From NCBI RefSeq assembly GCF_963675165.1, contig NC_087387.1:1973501-2037500 (forward strand): DNA of 64,000 bases. The letters are read 5' to 3'. Source of the DNA: Halichondria panicea. Its lineage: Eukaryota; Porifera; Demospongiae; Suberitida; Halichondriidae. Shown piece by piece: positions 1-21,000 of the stretch. The position numbers and the translations under genes are program-made. Numbering within the stretch: position 1 is the stretch's first letter; each line of letters begins with the position of its first letter. Under the pieces are notes generated by a model, which was not told the origin of the DNA, searched no databases, and saw only the letters and a list, made by a program, of their open reading frames with translations.

Positions 1-1601
1 TGAATTATGCACTCGTGCATGTCCATCCCTATACATAGGCACCTACATTTCTAAGCAGTGGGATCCAGTATCACTGGAATGTGATCTTGAAGCTACTGCC
101 CCTGGTCTAAGAGTTGGTGCTTTCAATGTTAGGATTTTCGGAGTCACAAAATTCAGTGAGGCTGATGTTGTGGAAATTTTGCGTCTGGTGAGGAGTTAAG
201 AGCTGCTCGTGTTATACAAATTTCCATATCTGCGTAATGTATACATGTCGAACTAGTTATGTAACCATATAGATTACCCATCGCTATGATGTACTTCTTA
301 TTCAAGAAATTCGCGACTCCTCTGAAGAAGTTATCTATTCTTTTCTGGACGTCGTTAACAGGTCAGTTCCAGAGCTTTTATGATACTTATAAGATTTATC
401 ATGGATTTTTATACAGCGACTCCGAGGTGAAATATAGAATGGCTGTCAGTGACCGCTTGGGACGATCAACCAGCAAAGAGCAGTACGCCTTTTTGTACAG
501 GTAATACAGTGAATGGCACATCGATCAAGTATTTGCATTAGCTAGTGCCACAAGAAGCTTTGTCGAAAGTCCTTATCAGACTGTCCTCTAATCTTTGCTA
601 CTATAATAATTATAAGTTATGTGCTGCAATCAAGCACAGTTTTGAGTTGTAGTTTGGCAGTATTAGTACACTCGACATTATGTATTATTATGTACTCATG
701 TGCGACACACTAGCTGCTGGTAGAAAATGTGGACAGTATTCATTCATACAATACGTCACATAAATTATGATATAGAGATGACAAGGTGGAGCTGTTGAGT
801 TTATATCAAGAAGAAGATATTGAAGATGTGTTTGAAAGAGAACCATTCTGTGCTTTCTTTAGAAGCAGAGAAATCAGTAAGAATACAAAATAGTGCTCCC
901 TGGAGTTACTCTCTATGTGCATGTTTTTATAGATGTCCCAGACTTTTTCTTGGTTGGTATCCACACAAAGCCCAGTGAAGCAGTTGAAGAGATAAACCAC
1001 TTGGACGATGTTTTTAAGAGGGCTTCTTCAGAATTTCAAACTGACAATGGAATAATTCTCGGTGACTTCAATGCCGACTGCTCTTACGTTTCCCCTGGAG
1101 AACATAGTTCATTGGACCTGGTGAAAGATGTAAGCTTCACTTGGTTGATTGACAGAAAAGCGGATACAACCACAACTGATACTCTCTGTTCATATGACAG
1201 GTCCGTATAATTATATGTACACGTATATAATATATCACTGTGCGTTGCACAATTGTGTAGACAAAGTTACGATACAAGTCATGATTAATAGAAAAATCTT
1301 CTCATGGGGCACATAATTATAACCAGGCAGCTGCATGATCTCGAAAGAGTTTAATCTTATACCCATGCGAATAATTATGTATACAAATTGTTTGTGAGAT
1401 ACACTCTGTCATCACATGCAGTGTCTCTATATCTACAGAATTGTCGTAGGTGGTGGTGACCTGATGAAGTACATTCCCAAATGGAGTGCCAAAGTATTCA
1501 GGTTTGACATAGAGTATGCTCTGTCCAAGGAAGAAACTCAGAAAGTCAGTGATCATTATCCAGTGGAGTTCCAGTTGCTTAGTGAGTTACACAGCATGTG
1601 A
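1..1601 (+). CDS. DNase I-like endonuclease, 3' part (5' end outside window)
   Basis: Exons: <1-187, 273-361, 417-500, 776-876, 933-1200, 1439-1601 (stop 1599-1601). Phases join cleanly and give about 296 residues with no internal stop. The motifs of the DNase I family are in order: AFNVRIFG near the start, QEIRD (catalytic Glu), SDRLGRSTSKEQYAFLYR, GIHTKP (catalytic His), GDFNADCSY (metal-binding Asp/Asn), YDRIVVGG and SDHYPVEF (catalytic Asp-His). Such enzymes are normally secreted, metal-dependent endonucleases that cut double-stranded DNA. The active site looks complete. Two introns are only 55-56 bp. About 45 residues precede the nuclease domain in the first visible exon, including three Cys (TRACPSLYIG, SLECDL), so the protein may carry an extra extracellular N-terminal region. 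The signal peptide is not in the window. It could be a DNase1 or DNase1-like paralogue; I cannot tell which. Confidence 0.88.
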
Positions 1602-2271
1602 TTCGATGGGGACGCAGAGCTTGCTGTGTATGTAGACCCAGCTGTGAGGAAAACTTATTGAATTGAACCTTTTGTCGCTCCCTGCATATACTTACAGAGT
1701 TTCATCAGTTAGGGGGGAGGTTTGTTACGCGCGCCACAAAATGTTTGACCACTCCCACATTTGTTGGCCACACCCCTTATTACATGCTAGTGCATCACAC
1801 TACATATTTCCATCATAGACAGTATACGTACTGATGTGATGATATCATTATTCTACAACATTTTTGAGGGGAAGGTTCACCTTTCCCCCCCCCCCCCCCC
1901 CCCTACTAGATGTGAAACCCTGCTTAATTGTGTAGGCTATATTGAAAATTTTCTTTGTGCACTAAGCCAAGTCTAGACACTGTGATATGATCATATTGTT
2001 TTACACAGGTAACGAGCAGCTACGTTTTTGCAAAGATCAAATCCAGGTGCTCCAAATGCAGCAACAGAGAAGAGATGAGTTGTGACCTTCAGACAATCTT
2101 GAACGTGCATTCTAGTGAGAATTATTGACTTTACGTAGCTGTTCCTTACATGCAGTATGTAATTTAGTTGAAAGATAAAATTTAAAGTTAAAGTACATGT
2201 ATACATACGTATTCATGACATGTACAGTTTTTGTATTGAATTCGAAATAATTATTGACAATCAAAATTATA
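1602..2271. other. Convergent intergenic region with poly-C run
   Basis: This spacer lies between the stop of the DNase I-like gene (+) and the stop of CCDC174 (-), so it should hold both 3' UTRs. A run of 19 C sits at 1885-1903. I see no convincing coding exon or RNA gene. Confidence 0.5.
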
Positions 2272-5270
2272 TTATTGATCAGTTGCATGGGTTGATACAG
2301 ATGGGGGTGGTCCTGGTGGTGGTCCTGGGGGGTAATGCATTGGGGGTGGAGGGACATATAAATGTTGCCATAGAAACGGTGGCGGTGGAGGTGGAATGAA
2401 ATTGGGGGGTGGATTGACAAACCAAGGTGGTGGGGGAAGAAATGAGTGAGGGGGTAAAGTGTTGCCGTGACAACTCGGCATGGCTGGGGGTGGAATGACA
2501 GCACTAGGAATAGAGTCACTGTTCACATTAGTTCTAGGGGTGTCTTCAGTCTTGGGCTTTTTAATAGGTTCATTATAGGAAGGGGGCGGAGCAAACTCAG
2601 TTAGTCGCTCAGCCTCTAGTTCCTGTTTCCTCTTTCTCACCATGTCCACAACTATAAAAGGTTTGTGTGTGTGTATAGGGCAGTGTATTTGCAATCAGTT
2701 GTTCAAAAGCTTTAAAAAAATACATGCTCAAAGATAATTATAGCCACTCAAAGTTGGTAAACTTTAAAAGACGAGGATATTAAAAATGGCCAGAAACAAG
2801 TAAAAAGACTAGCAGAACATGCAACGTACCCTTCCCCTTGTCCCAGGGACGAACATGTTTTGCTCTTTCCTCCTCCTCAATCTGTGCTTGCTCCAGGTGA
2901 GAATTGACCTTTGATTTCTCAAGCTCCGCATCCAAGAGAGCCTTAATATCTGAAATTTACATCATTGCAACAATTTCTGTTAGAATCAAGCATATCCAAT
3001 AAATTATAAACATGATTGTTTATAATTATGTATGAGTTACATGACATTGTGTATTAGATTGGTTAGGATCTGGCAATAATGAACAGGTATAGCCATAATT
3101 ATAGTTACATACATGTACCTACCATAACTGCTGACTTCTTCCGACTCTTTACTGCCTTCTTTCGAATCTTTGCTGCCTTCAATCTCAAACTCGATGTCGG
3201 CAAGACCCTGTTCTCTCCTCCGTTGGTTTCTCTTCTCCTTGACTTTGTTCAGTCTCGCCTCAAGCAGTGCCCGTCTTTTCTCGTGCAGCCGCTGCTTCTT
3301 ATCTCTCTCAGTCTCCGTCTGGAAAGGGGAGGTGGGTGGGTGAGGATAAATTAAGGGGATAGGAACAAAATATTTGCCCCAATTTAGTGAATTAACACAT
3401 TGACACCACTATTAACTTTACAATATCTCTCAACTGTACAGTCAAGAGGAAACAAGATCATGTGCGCTATCAATAGAAGAGTCAGAGGAGGTACGCCAAT
3501 GTCAAAGTTCACAAATTAAAACACTGCAGCAGTAGTACGTAGTACCTGATTTTAGCAGAATGATTCTACCTACCAGTACACCTGTCACACACACACATAA
3601 CACCCTAAAACAAACACACTCACACAATTACTCTAACCTCGTCTCTTAGTTTGTCGAGCATTTCCATCTGTTTCTTCCTCTGTTCCTCTTGGCCCGAGAA
3701 CTGATAGTAACCGACCCCATGGTTACGAATCTCCCCCTCCTGGACTGACTGGTAGTGAATTGGTCCAAGTGGTTCATCCTGTTCTGTCTCTCTCTCCCAT
3801 TGGACACGCTCACGTTCCCGTCTCATGTCGTCCGAGAGCAGCTGGGGGGTGGGGGACCTGGGGACAGTGGTAGTAGTGAGTGAACCTAGACTAAGTGCAT
3901 GTACATGTAGCTATAATTCACCACAAATATTAGAGTATAAGGTAGAACTAGTACACATGTACTGTAATGGTTATAATACATAATACAATCATAGTACAGT
4001 ACACACATAGATTGATGTGTCATAATTTTGGCCGGCAGTAAAAACCCTAAAATAATAATGGAACTATGCACACAGTACACATACACACATACACCTCTCA
4101 TTTCCTGTCTTCTCAGGGAGCTCACTCTTGAGGCATCTCCTGGTGCGGCCAAATTCATCCTCATACTCAACCCACTCTTCCACGTCTTGCTGTGAAGGGG
4201 AATTCCCTACTGGTGAATTCTGTGACCTCTCGTTGGGAGGGGATGTCCCTGATGTCAATACTTGCGAAGGATCAATTGCTGTTTCAGCTCTCTTGTCCCG
4301 TACCTACATGTACATTTATTTGTACACATAATATACTAACAACGTATCATTCACATTAAACGATTTACATGCAGTGAAACCTTTGAAAGTTATTTAAATT
4401 TGACAGGTGTTATTTAGTTAGGTACACTAATTAAAGTGTGAGAGGAAATTTCGGCGAAAACACTGTTGTAAGTTCTTTGTAGAGAGGTACAAAATAGTGT
4501 CAACCTCTATACAAGTTTTAACTCTAAGTCACTTACTCTGTCATAGACCTTTCGGGTAAAGTCCACCATGTACCTAGACTCCTCCCCCTCTTGACCTTCG
4601 ACCTCCTCTAACCCCTGACCCTTACTGAGTTTTTCGTAAATTACTGCCTTGGCCTCAAGGGCTTGCCTGAGGGGATAAGCATAGTATTAGACGATAGTTC
4701 GTATTGTCCTTAGCAAGGTTGGATAGGGTCATTTGAAAAATCAGGCAGGATATTGCATATCCACCTTGATCTTTCTAGCTCTTTCTCTTCTTGCTGACTC
4801 AGTTCTTTCTGGACTTCCTCTATCGCTTGTTTTTTAGAGGATTTGTGCCCTTTGACCTTGTTGGACCGTTTCCAAAGCGATGCAGTCTGCTTGGATGAGA
4901 GTAACAGATACAATGTACAACACAATGGATGCTGAAGCAACTTACTTTATCTGACACTTTTCTCGTGTGGGAGTCATTCCTAGGAGCACTGTTTGTCTTG
5001 TCTCTCTTGGCGGCCTGTTGCTTACTGTACAGAGCTGCCTTGAGACCAATCAGCTGTATTATTTCAACACATTCCAGACTGATTTCAATGCAGATATACA
5101 TCTAGATCTACATATAAATTAATTATTTAAACTATACATGTAGCTAGCTAGCTGGATCTATCTACTAAAAATACAGTAGATTTATAGATCTACACCTGGG
5201 TTTTAAAACTCACAGCAGATGTGCTAACTTGTATGATCTTCTTATCCTTGTTAGACCCTTCCATGTGCAT
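2272..5270 (-). CDS. CCDC174: Coiled-coil domain-containing protein 174
   Basis: Exons on the minus strand: 5214-5270, 4946-5053, 4765-4886, 4537-4666, 4095-4303, 3638-3857, 3123-3318, 2830-2949, 2272-2651. They join in phase to 513 residues. Family motifs are in the human order: LIGLKAALYSKQQ near the N-terminus, AVIYEKLSKGQ then YMVDFTRKVYDR, EWVEYEDEFGRTRRCLKSEL, LLSDDMRRE, GPIHYQSV...GVGYYQFSG, the charged coil RLHEKRRALLEARLNKVKEK, HVRPWDKGKG and EFAPPPSY. CCDC174 is a nuclear protein reported to associate with the exon junction complex. The last exon continues into a long proline-rich tail with runs of 3-6 Pro between Trp, Tyr and His, which is unlike the vertebrate C-terminus as I recall it. 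The start is the first of two nearby Met codons (5270 or 5264). It is transcribed divergently from METTL13. Confidence 0.88.
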
Positions 5271-5458
5271 CCTGGGAGAAGTTACTGTAGCTGCTTTCAC
5301 AGTTTTATACTGGACATACACAAAATACGGTAAAGACCGTATAATAAGAAACCCCAGGACACGGTGAATGGTAAAGATCGTTGTATAGATATTTGCATAT
5401 CTACCACCCATGTGGCAGCAAACCAAAGAAACAGCACAGCTTACCAAGAGCTACCGAG
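5271..5458. promoter_or_regulatory. Bidirectional promoter region, CCDC174/METTL13
   Basis: Only 188 bp separate the start codons of two divergent housekeeping genes, so both 5' UTRs and core promoters must lie here, in the first introns, or overlap. I see no TATA box at a convincing position. The call rests on gene arrangement only. Confidence 0.4.
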
Positions 5459-11561
<6,103 letters not shown>

Positions 11562-12136
11562 TTTTAGTGATTCTTGTTTTGTATTGATCCCAACAATTGT
11601 ATCCTAGACCATGCATGCATGTGTGCATGGTACCTATCGTTAAGCAAGTGGTCGGGCATGTCATGAGGTAAACGTGGCCTCGTTCCAAGGCCGTTTTTTT
11701 CTCTAATAGAGCAATAGAGGCCTGGGACCGAGGCTAGTCGCACATTCAAATACTCTCGTTAATCCGGCCACCCTTGGGACAGTGCAGCTTGGCCGGAATA
11801 GTGAGGTGGCTGCATTTCAGAAAATTTTTTTTATTTCACGTAAAAGTTGGTAAAGGGTCACAAGTACAAAAAACGAATATCTTGCTGGTCCATGAACACC
11901 CAATTTCTACAGTGTCAGTACAATAAAAGGTCATGGTCATGTGCCCTCAGTAATAATATTGTCATGCATGCGCGCGTGCACCAGTATACAAGTAATAACA
12001 ATGTACAATTACACATACTCATATATACTATAATTATATACATCAAGCGATAATAAACACAAGCAAGCCAACAGCACAGAGAGAGAGAACTAAAAACTTA
12101 TGTCAGTTAGTATGTAGTTGCTATGGTGACATGCTC
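11562..12136. other. Convergent 3' spacer of METTL13 and SKP1
   Basis: It contains a plus-strand aataaa at 11922-11927 (another at 12052-12057) and a minus-strand aataaa at 11830-11835, so the two 3' UTRs may overlap by about 90 bp. Around 11660-11735 there is a degraded relative of the tagcctcga/cgaggcta inverted repeat seen at 6170 and 24193. No coding exon is evident. Confidence 0.45.
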
Positions 12137-15057
<2,921 letters not shown>

Positions 15058-15409
15058 GGCTTGACAGTAGTAGATTAAACACAGCTGCACACAGGTAGAG
15101 TTTATATGGTCACAAGCTGTAAATATTAAGTGGCCTGCCACTACTTAATTCACATATAGTACATATAGTAAGAAGTACTGTTCTTTTACTTTACTCAAAC
15201 GTACGTTTGGTGGTTGGCCAGCTCTCAAAATTGAACTCGAACGTGTTCAAGTCCACGTACCTAGTACCTCGACCTCAATGATGACAATGCTTCAGATGAC
15301 ATCATCCTCACGAATTAGCCTACGATCACTACCAAATTCAAGTACAGCATCACACACAAACACATAAAAAAACACATGACACAATCATTTACACACAAAA
15401 ACGAAACAA

Positions 15410-17424
15410 CTACTTAAGAGTTTTGCGTGCTCTGTGCTTTGGTAGTCCAATAACAGTTGGCTTGACAATGATAAGATCTTCAGGTCTTGGCTTTTCAAGC
15501 TTGTACTTGGGTTGCTTCATCAGTGCATAAAGCAGATCAGTCTTTCCACTGGGCCAACAGTGCTGCTGTGACGACTGCAACCATATAGGGACACACTCAG
15601 TTATTTTCGCCTTTTTCGAGTCCAATACCACAGGTAGCAACCTTGCCTTCTCAGTTGATGCGTGTGAGTAAGCTAGTAATCTTAGTAGTCGACTATCAAC
15701 GGAAATCTTTGAAGGTTTGGTAGAGAGTGAACTTTGACTTGGGAGATGTTTGCTATCCTCGCGTTGATACGTGGGTGTGCATATCACGATAATATTTTCA
15801 CTCCTTTGTATGCAATATTCCTTCCAGGCATTGAGACCGCCCATATTTTGAATCTCTTCCTGACAATGAGGCTCGTAGTAGACTTTGAAGGTTTGGCTAT
15901 GTAAGAATTCAGCAAGCTTGTTTATCGAAGACTTAGTTTTTGAGGGAATGGATCCAAAAGCGTAGCTGATGTAGACAGTTTTTGGTTCCATGAAGACGCC
16001 AGGAGGTGCACACTGGTCACGTGCTGTGTAAAAAGTGAAGTGTGCATTATACACATTCCAAAGGTCATAACACTACACAAAGGGTGATTGTGTACATATC
16101 ATAATTATGGTGCAAGGTTTGCATATACATTGTTTACATTATTATGCAGGTTCGGGCTTGCCGAAACTTGCATGAGACAAAGGTCTTTGAGAGATAAGCT
16201 CTATGGACAAACCAAAACCATTGCTAAGACCACAAAGTAAACTAACTGGTAAGAAGCCAAAGAGAAACTGGCTGTGTACTAAACCCATGGAAAAAATCCC
16301 AACAGAAAGGGATCTCATGTGACCCACAGTGTGAAAAGGGCAATGCTATAATGAGTGAGCGACATTCCTACGCAGAGTATGTGAAGTCAACACCCACAAG
16401 TTAGGTAGTACGGTTAATCATAATATAAAGATGCATGAGAACAGAGATTCTGTAGATACACAAATATGCGGACATGTGTACACATACAAACAAACTTCAT
16501 TCATAAAGCCATAGCAAGTACTGACTAAGTACAGCAATGTTGCTAACCTAATTCCTCAACTTGACATTCCTCTGTTCTTGTAGACACTGGATACGTAACA
16601 CATGTGTTTGATCCGAAATACAGGGTTTGATAGAAGGTACAATCCGGTATAGCATCACGAAACCTCAGCTTGTTGTCCTGTTTGAGATGATCGTATTCAG
16701 CTTCCGTTCTTTGAAATTCTTCATCTGTGTGTGTGTGTGTGTGTGTGTGGGGGGGGCTTGGTTACCGGGTGATATGTGTGTGTGTGTGTTGGTATAGGCT
16801 ATTTGCTCCAAGTACTATTGAATGATTGCTGTGGTCATACACATAACACACAGGAAGATGGAAACCACAAACAGACTGGTGTCTCCATACACTATACTGC
16901 AGCTGCTCCCTTATTACGAGGTAAAATACCTGAAAGCTTTTCATCTTCTTGGAGAATGTTCAGAATAGCAACCATTTTCAGATCCAGCAGAGCATAGATC
17001 AATTTTTTCACTGAGCTCTTTTTAGTGCCGTCCCAAGTTTTCAGGAACAGATATCCTTTACCTATAGCATCAGTTTCAATAGTCAGAGAATATTTACCTT
17101 ATGAGAATAGATAACAGGGAGATATACAACAACTTCAAACAAAAATAAATGAGTTAATTACTTCACTACTCAATAGCCTCAAAAACAGCATGGGCTTTTA
17201 CATTCTGTCAATAGGCAGGCACAATCAAACACAGCAAATACGTTATTACCTGAGTCGTGATGCTGCTGAAGCGACTCGACTTGCTTGCTGCTAAAGCCAA
17301 CACGACCAGCGACTCCAGTCCAGTCCCTGTTCCGGGGGTTCTTGATTGTTAGATCCCCACCCAACCTTTGCCATGTGACTAACTCCAAGCTAGCTACTGG
17401 CTGGTCTAGTATGGAGGTAGCCAT
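15410..17424 (-). CDS. DEATH-SEFIR adaptor protein
   Basis: Exons on the minus strand: 17250-17424, 16930-17061, 16548-16724, 15410-16023, joined in phase to 365 residues. Residues about 10-105 form a DEATH domain: SLELVTWQRLGGDL, RNRDWTGVAGRVGFSSKQVE, then FLKTWDGTKKSSVKKLIYAL and KMVAILNIL. Residues about 175-310 match a SEFIR (TIR-like) domain: KTVYISYAFGS, INKLAEFLHSQTFKVYYEP, NAWKEYCIQRSENIIVICTP (SEFIR box 2 type), LLPVVLD and CVPIWLQSS...WPSGKTDLLYAL. No signal peptide or membrane segment is seen, so it should be a cytoplasmic adaptor. DEATH domains recruit IRAK-type kinases; SEFIR domains pair with IL-17-receptor or Act1-type SEFIR proteins. The layout resembles MyD88 with SEFIR in place of TIR. 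A divergent TIR is the main alternative. Cyclin T starts 577 bp away on the other strand. Confidence 0.78.
16024..16547. other. Intron 3 of DEATH-SEFIR gene
   Basis: I see no coding exon with usable splice sites in this stretch, and no RNA gene. A short (GT)n run lies in the neighbouring intron at 16727-16750. Confidence 0.35.
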
Positions 17425-18001
17425 TGCTGAAACAACCTATCTGGGAATAAAATAGAACATCATGCAATAAATATTAATTGTAGATTTAGTTTGCACAGTA
17501 AATATTTGCACCAGTAAATAACTATTGATAGTGTAGCTGCTCGACTCACCAACAGATGTAGTGGTCCTGGCCAGTAACCCAGAGCTAGAGCTCGACAATT
17601 AATGTCAGCAATGTGGACTAGACTTGACTGCAAAGCGGCTGCAATGATCGATCAATCATGAGTGGAACGTATAAATTAAATGGGTGTGGGGCTTGGAGTA
17701 AACTCCGGAAATGATGTGACTATAAAAAGGGGTTCTGTGCACTTTTGTGTACCAAATGGATGGAAAGTTGACAAAGGAGATTGACCGCTTAAAAATGTAG
17801 TTTGTTTTACTATAGTCCATGGGACAGTTATTTAGTGGTGAAGGCACAGTTAAAAGTTAGTAAGCAAGCTATTGCAAAAGAAAAGAGAACGAAAAAGCAG
17901 TGTTTTGGGTGTGCCAAAGATGAAGGAAAGATCAGGGTCACCTGACAGGCTATTGCGCATGCCCGATGATGTCACGTTTGGCAAGCCCACCACGACACAA
18001 G
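17425..18001. promoter_or_regulatory. Head-to-head promoter region, DEATH-SEFIR gene/cyclin T
   Basis: 577 bp between divergent start codons. An acceptor-like tgtttcag lies two bases before the minus-strand ATG, which suggests a 5' UTR intron for the DEATH-SEFIR gene. No TATA box is obvious. Confidence 0.35.
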
Positions 18002-21000
18002 ATGGCGGAGAGTACGAGTGCTGCTGTTGCCATCAGTCGTTTTGAGGAGCGTATGGGCAACTTAAAGGAAAGATGGTATTTCACAAAGGAAGAACTTGAA
18101 AATTCTCCCTCCCGGATTAATGGTGTAGACCCTGCTAAGGAGCTAAGCTACAGGCAACAGTCAGCAAACTTGATCAAAGATGTAGGACATAGGATTGGAG
18201 TGTAAGCATAAAACTCTTCCCCTACACGCTTTACACATGATTCAGCTTTAAGTCTATATTGCAGTGGTAGGTAGTAAATAAACTAAGGTGTACAGTGTGT
18301 GTCCCTCATGCTTTTTAATATAGTAAAATCTAGTTATTCGAGAACATAATCTATCCCACCTCTATGTCTGTACTGTTGCTCATGTGTGCTGTACTCACAG
18401 GAATCAGTTGTGTATCGCCACTGCTGTCGTCTACATGCATCGCTTCTTCATAGTACATTCCTTCAAGTCCTTCCCCAGATTTGTGAGTTACCACTACTAG
18501 TACAGTTGTGTACACGCTTTTTAGATATATAGGCTTGTGCTGTAGCCTTCTGTAACAAAAAAACTGTGGCGTTTTTGAAATTATTACCATTCACGGAGTG
18601 ATGACGCTCACATATTACCTCGGACACTGTACGTGTATTTGTAATTGTACACCTACGTACTGTACATATGTATGTACCCCTTCCAATAGTGTAAATAATG
18701 ATCAAGCAAGTAAGAACATCCACCCCCTTTTTATGTAGAATTGTGCTTTAATTGATTAGGTAGTTGATTTTCCCATTTGCGTAGACGGTTGCCACGGCGG
18801 CCCTGTTTCTGGCTGCAAAAGTGGAGGAACAGCCTCGTAAACTGGAGCATGTAGCTCGTGTGTCGCACGCCTGTCAGAACAGAGACTCCAAGCCCCCTGA
18901 CAGTCACAGTGATGTGCGTATTGTGAATTGTAGTGTTAGTAGTTAATGTACGATGCTAAAATTAATATTGATTTTTTTGTGTGTGTTGCACAATTAAATT
19001 GGCGTTTAGTCGAGGCCTGTACAGTCCCATTGAAACAGGAGCGTTTAATCGAGGAAATAAGTTAAACGTTTCAAAGCCTTAAAATTTAGCTCACACATTT
19101 CTAGCACTATGGTGTATAGAATCATAGATGGAATGGAAGAGAGGTTGGTAACGGAAGTACCCTCGAGAAACATCCGCTTTACCCGCGGTTTAATCGAAAA
19201 GATGTAGATAGGCGTGGTCCGGCTAGCCAAACTGATGGCCTATTTCTACACACAGTGCATAATAAGCCACAAGCTTATATTTAAAGGTCTATACCTTATT
19301 GTAGTAGTTATAACCAGCACGCTTAACGTTTTAGCAAAACAAGACTATAAATAGCAGTGTAGTACGCTTATAACTTCACTAGAATGTCTCTTTTTACTGG
19401 GTGTGGTCAGTCATTAGCAAATAGAGGTCCGACAACCGTGCGTATAGCATTAATATTTGCTGAATCAGCATTTAGGAAAATTTGCCTTTGAGAGATGTTG
19501 AGAGAGTTAGAACTCTTATTACTAAAACTAAACCTTACCGCGGATAGTTTTCGAGGCTTTACTACATGTACTTCAAATTCAACGTAAAGTCATCGCATGC
19601 ACTGCTTCCGTTATACCAATTTCTCTTTCTTTTCGAAAGAATGTGCTGCATTCATTACGGTGTATGTAGACAGCATGTGGTTTTGTGGACACCTGTACAT
19701 TATGTGCATTGTACGAGAGTAAACCACTTCATGCGTATGGTGTTAAATGTGTACAGGTGTGCAAGAAGCTAATGGAGGAGATTTCCTGTCACGAACTGTT
19801 ACTGCTGCAAACACTGGGGTTCGATGTGGCAGTGGAGCACCCTCACCAACATGTTGTCAAGGGAACCCAGCTAGTCCGAGGTTATTGCATACACTGTAGG
19901 TGATAGTGCGCATGCGTTAGTTATTCTCCAGAATCTGGGGAATCCCCTTTTTCTTTCTCTCATCTTCATTTTCTATCTATGTACATCAGCTAGCTCTCTA
20001 CTGCGTTGTTCCAGAAGGCTTTCACACTAATCTGAAGCCAGAAGAGGCTCTCATCTACCTCTATGGCGGCTGTATGGTCAGGATGTCTTAGCTTAGATCT
20101 GTGCAGGCTGTGGGAAGTGTATGGTACCTCTTAAATGCTACTTGCGAAGATAACTCAGCTATAAGACCATCGTAGACGTAGATGAGAGCCTCCAGACTGG
20201 TGTTCAAGCCTTCTACTAGACCAACGCAATAGATGGCATAAGCCACAGCTTCACGGAACTCAGTCAATGGAGATAAAGTATTACGGAACATATTCTTTGT
20301 AACGTGCTAATTTATGTCAGGGCTGTATATAGGGGGGGCAAAGCCCCTGACGCAAAGGCTGCATGCCAAACTAGGAGAGTTTGCAGGAAAATTTTGGATA
20401 GTTGGAGGCTTAGATCACTTCTGGTGCAATTTCAGCTCATATGTAGTTATCAATAGTGATAATTATCATCATTACATGAGCTGTAAATTATAGTGTTAGG
20501 TGCGCAGAATAGCTGTTTAAAACTAGTGCACTGAAGTACTAACCCTCGGCTGTTGACATGAGTAAATAGAGCTAGAGACGTAAAGAAGCAACAAACCTAC
20601 AATTCTACATTTAATAGAGACTGGTAAAGATCACTTCAGCTGCAAATATGTAGATATACCTCGAATAAAGGTCGCGGTAGAGCTAGGCAACGTGCAAAGC
20701 TTCTTAGCTTTTGCTCAGCTTTAACATTGAAATCAGGCACTTGTTGTGTGGAGGCTATCCATGCTGTAAACGCAGTGCTATGGCATACAGGTGAGTAGAC
20801 TCACATATTACAAACAAACAGACAAACTAGAGCACTAAAGTGCAAACCCTCGGCTGGTGACATGATTATAAAGAAACCAGAGGAGTGATATAATATAGTG
20901 AATGTAGTATGTATGACTTGTATGGCTTAGCTGTCTAGCACAGCAACTCAGGAGCAATAAAACTAAACCAGACTGGAGGCATGCTGAAACATTTGAGAAC

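Noticed and set aside
362..416. Apparent frameshift in the DNase I-like gene
   Set aside because: A 55-bp GT-AG intron restores the frame exactly (DVVN-SDSEVKYRM), so there is no break.
18351..18723. Minus-strand open frames near 18.5 kb
   Set aside because: They overlap cyclin T exon 2 and its intron; the plus-strand reading has clear cyclin-box motifs.
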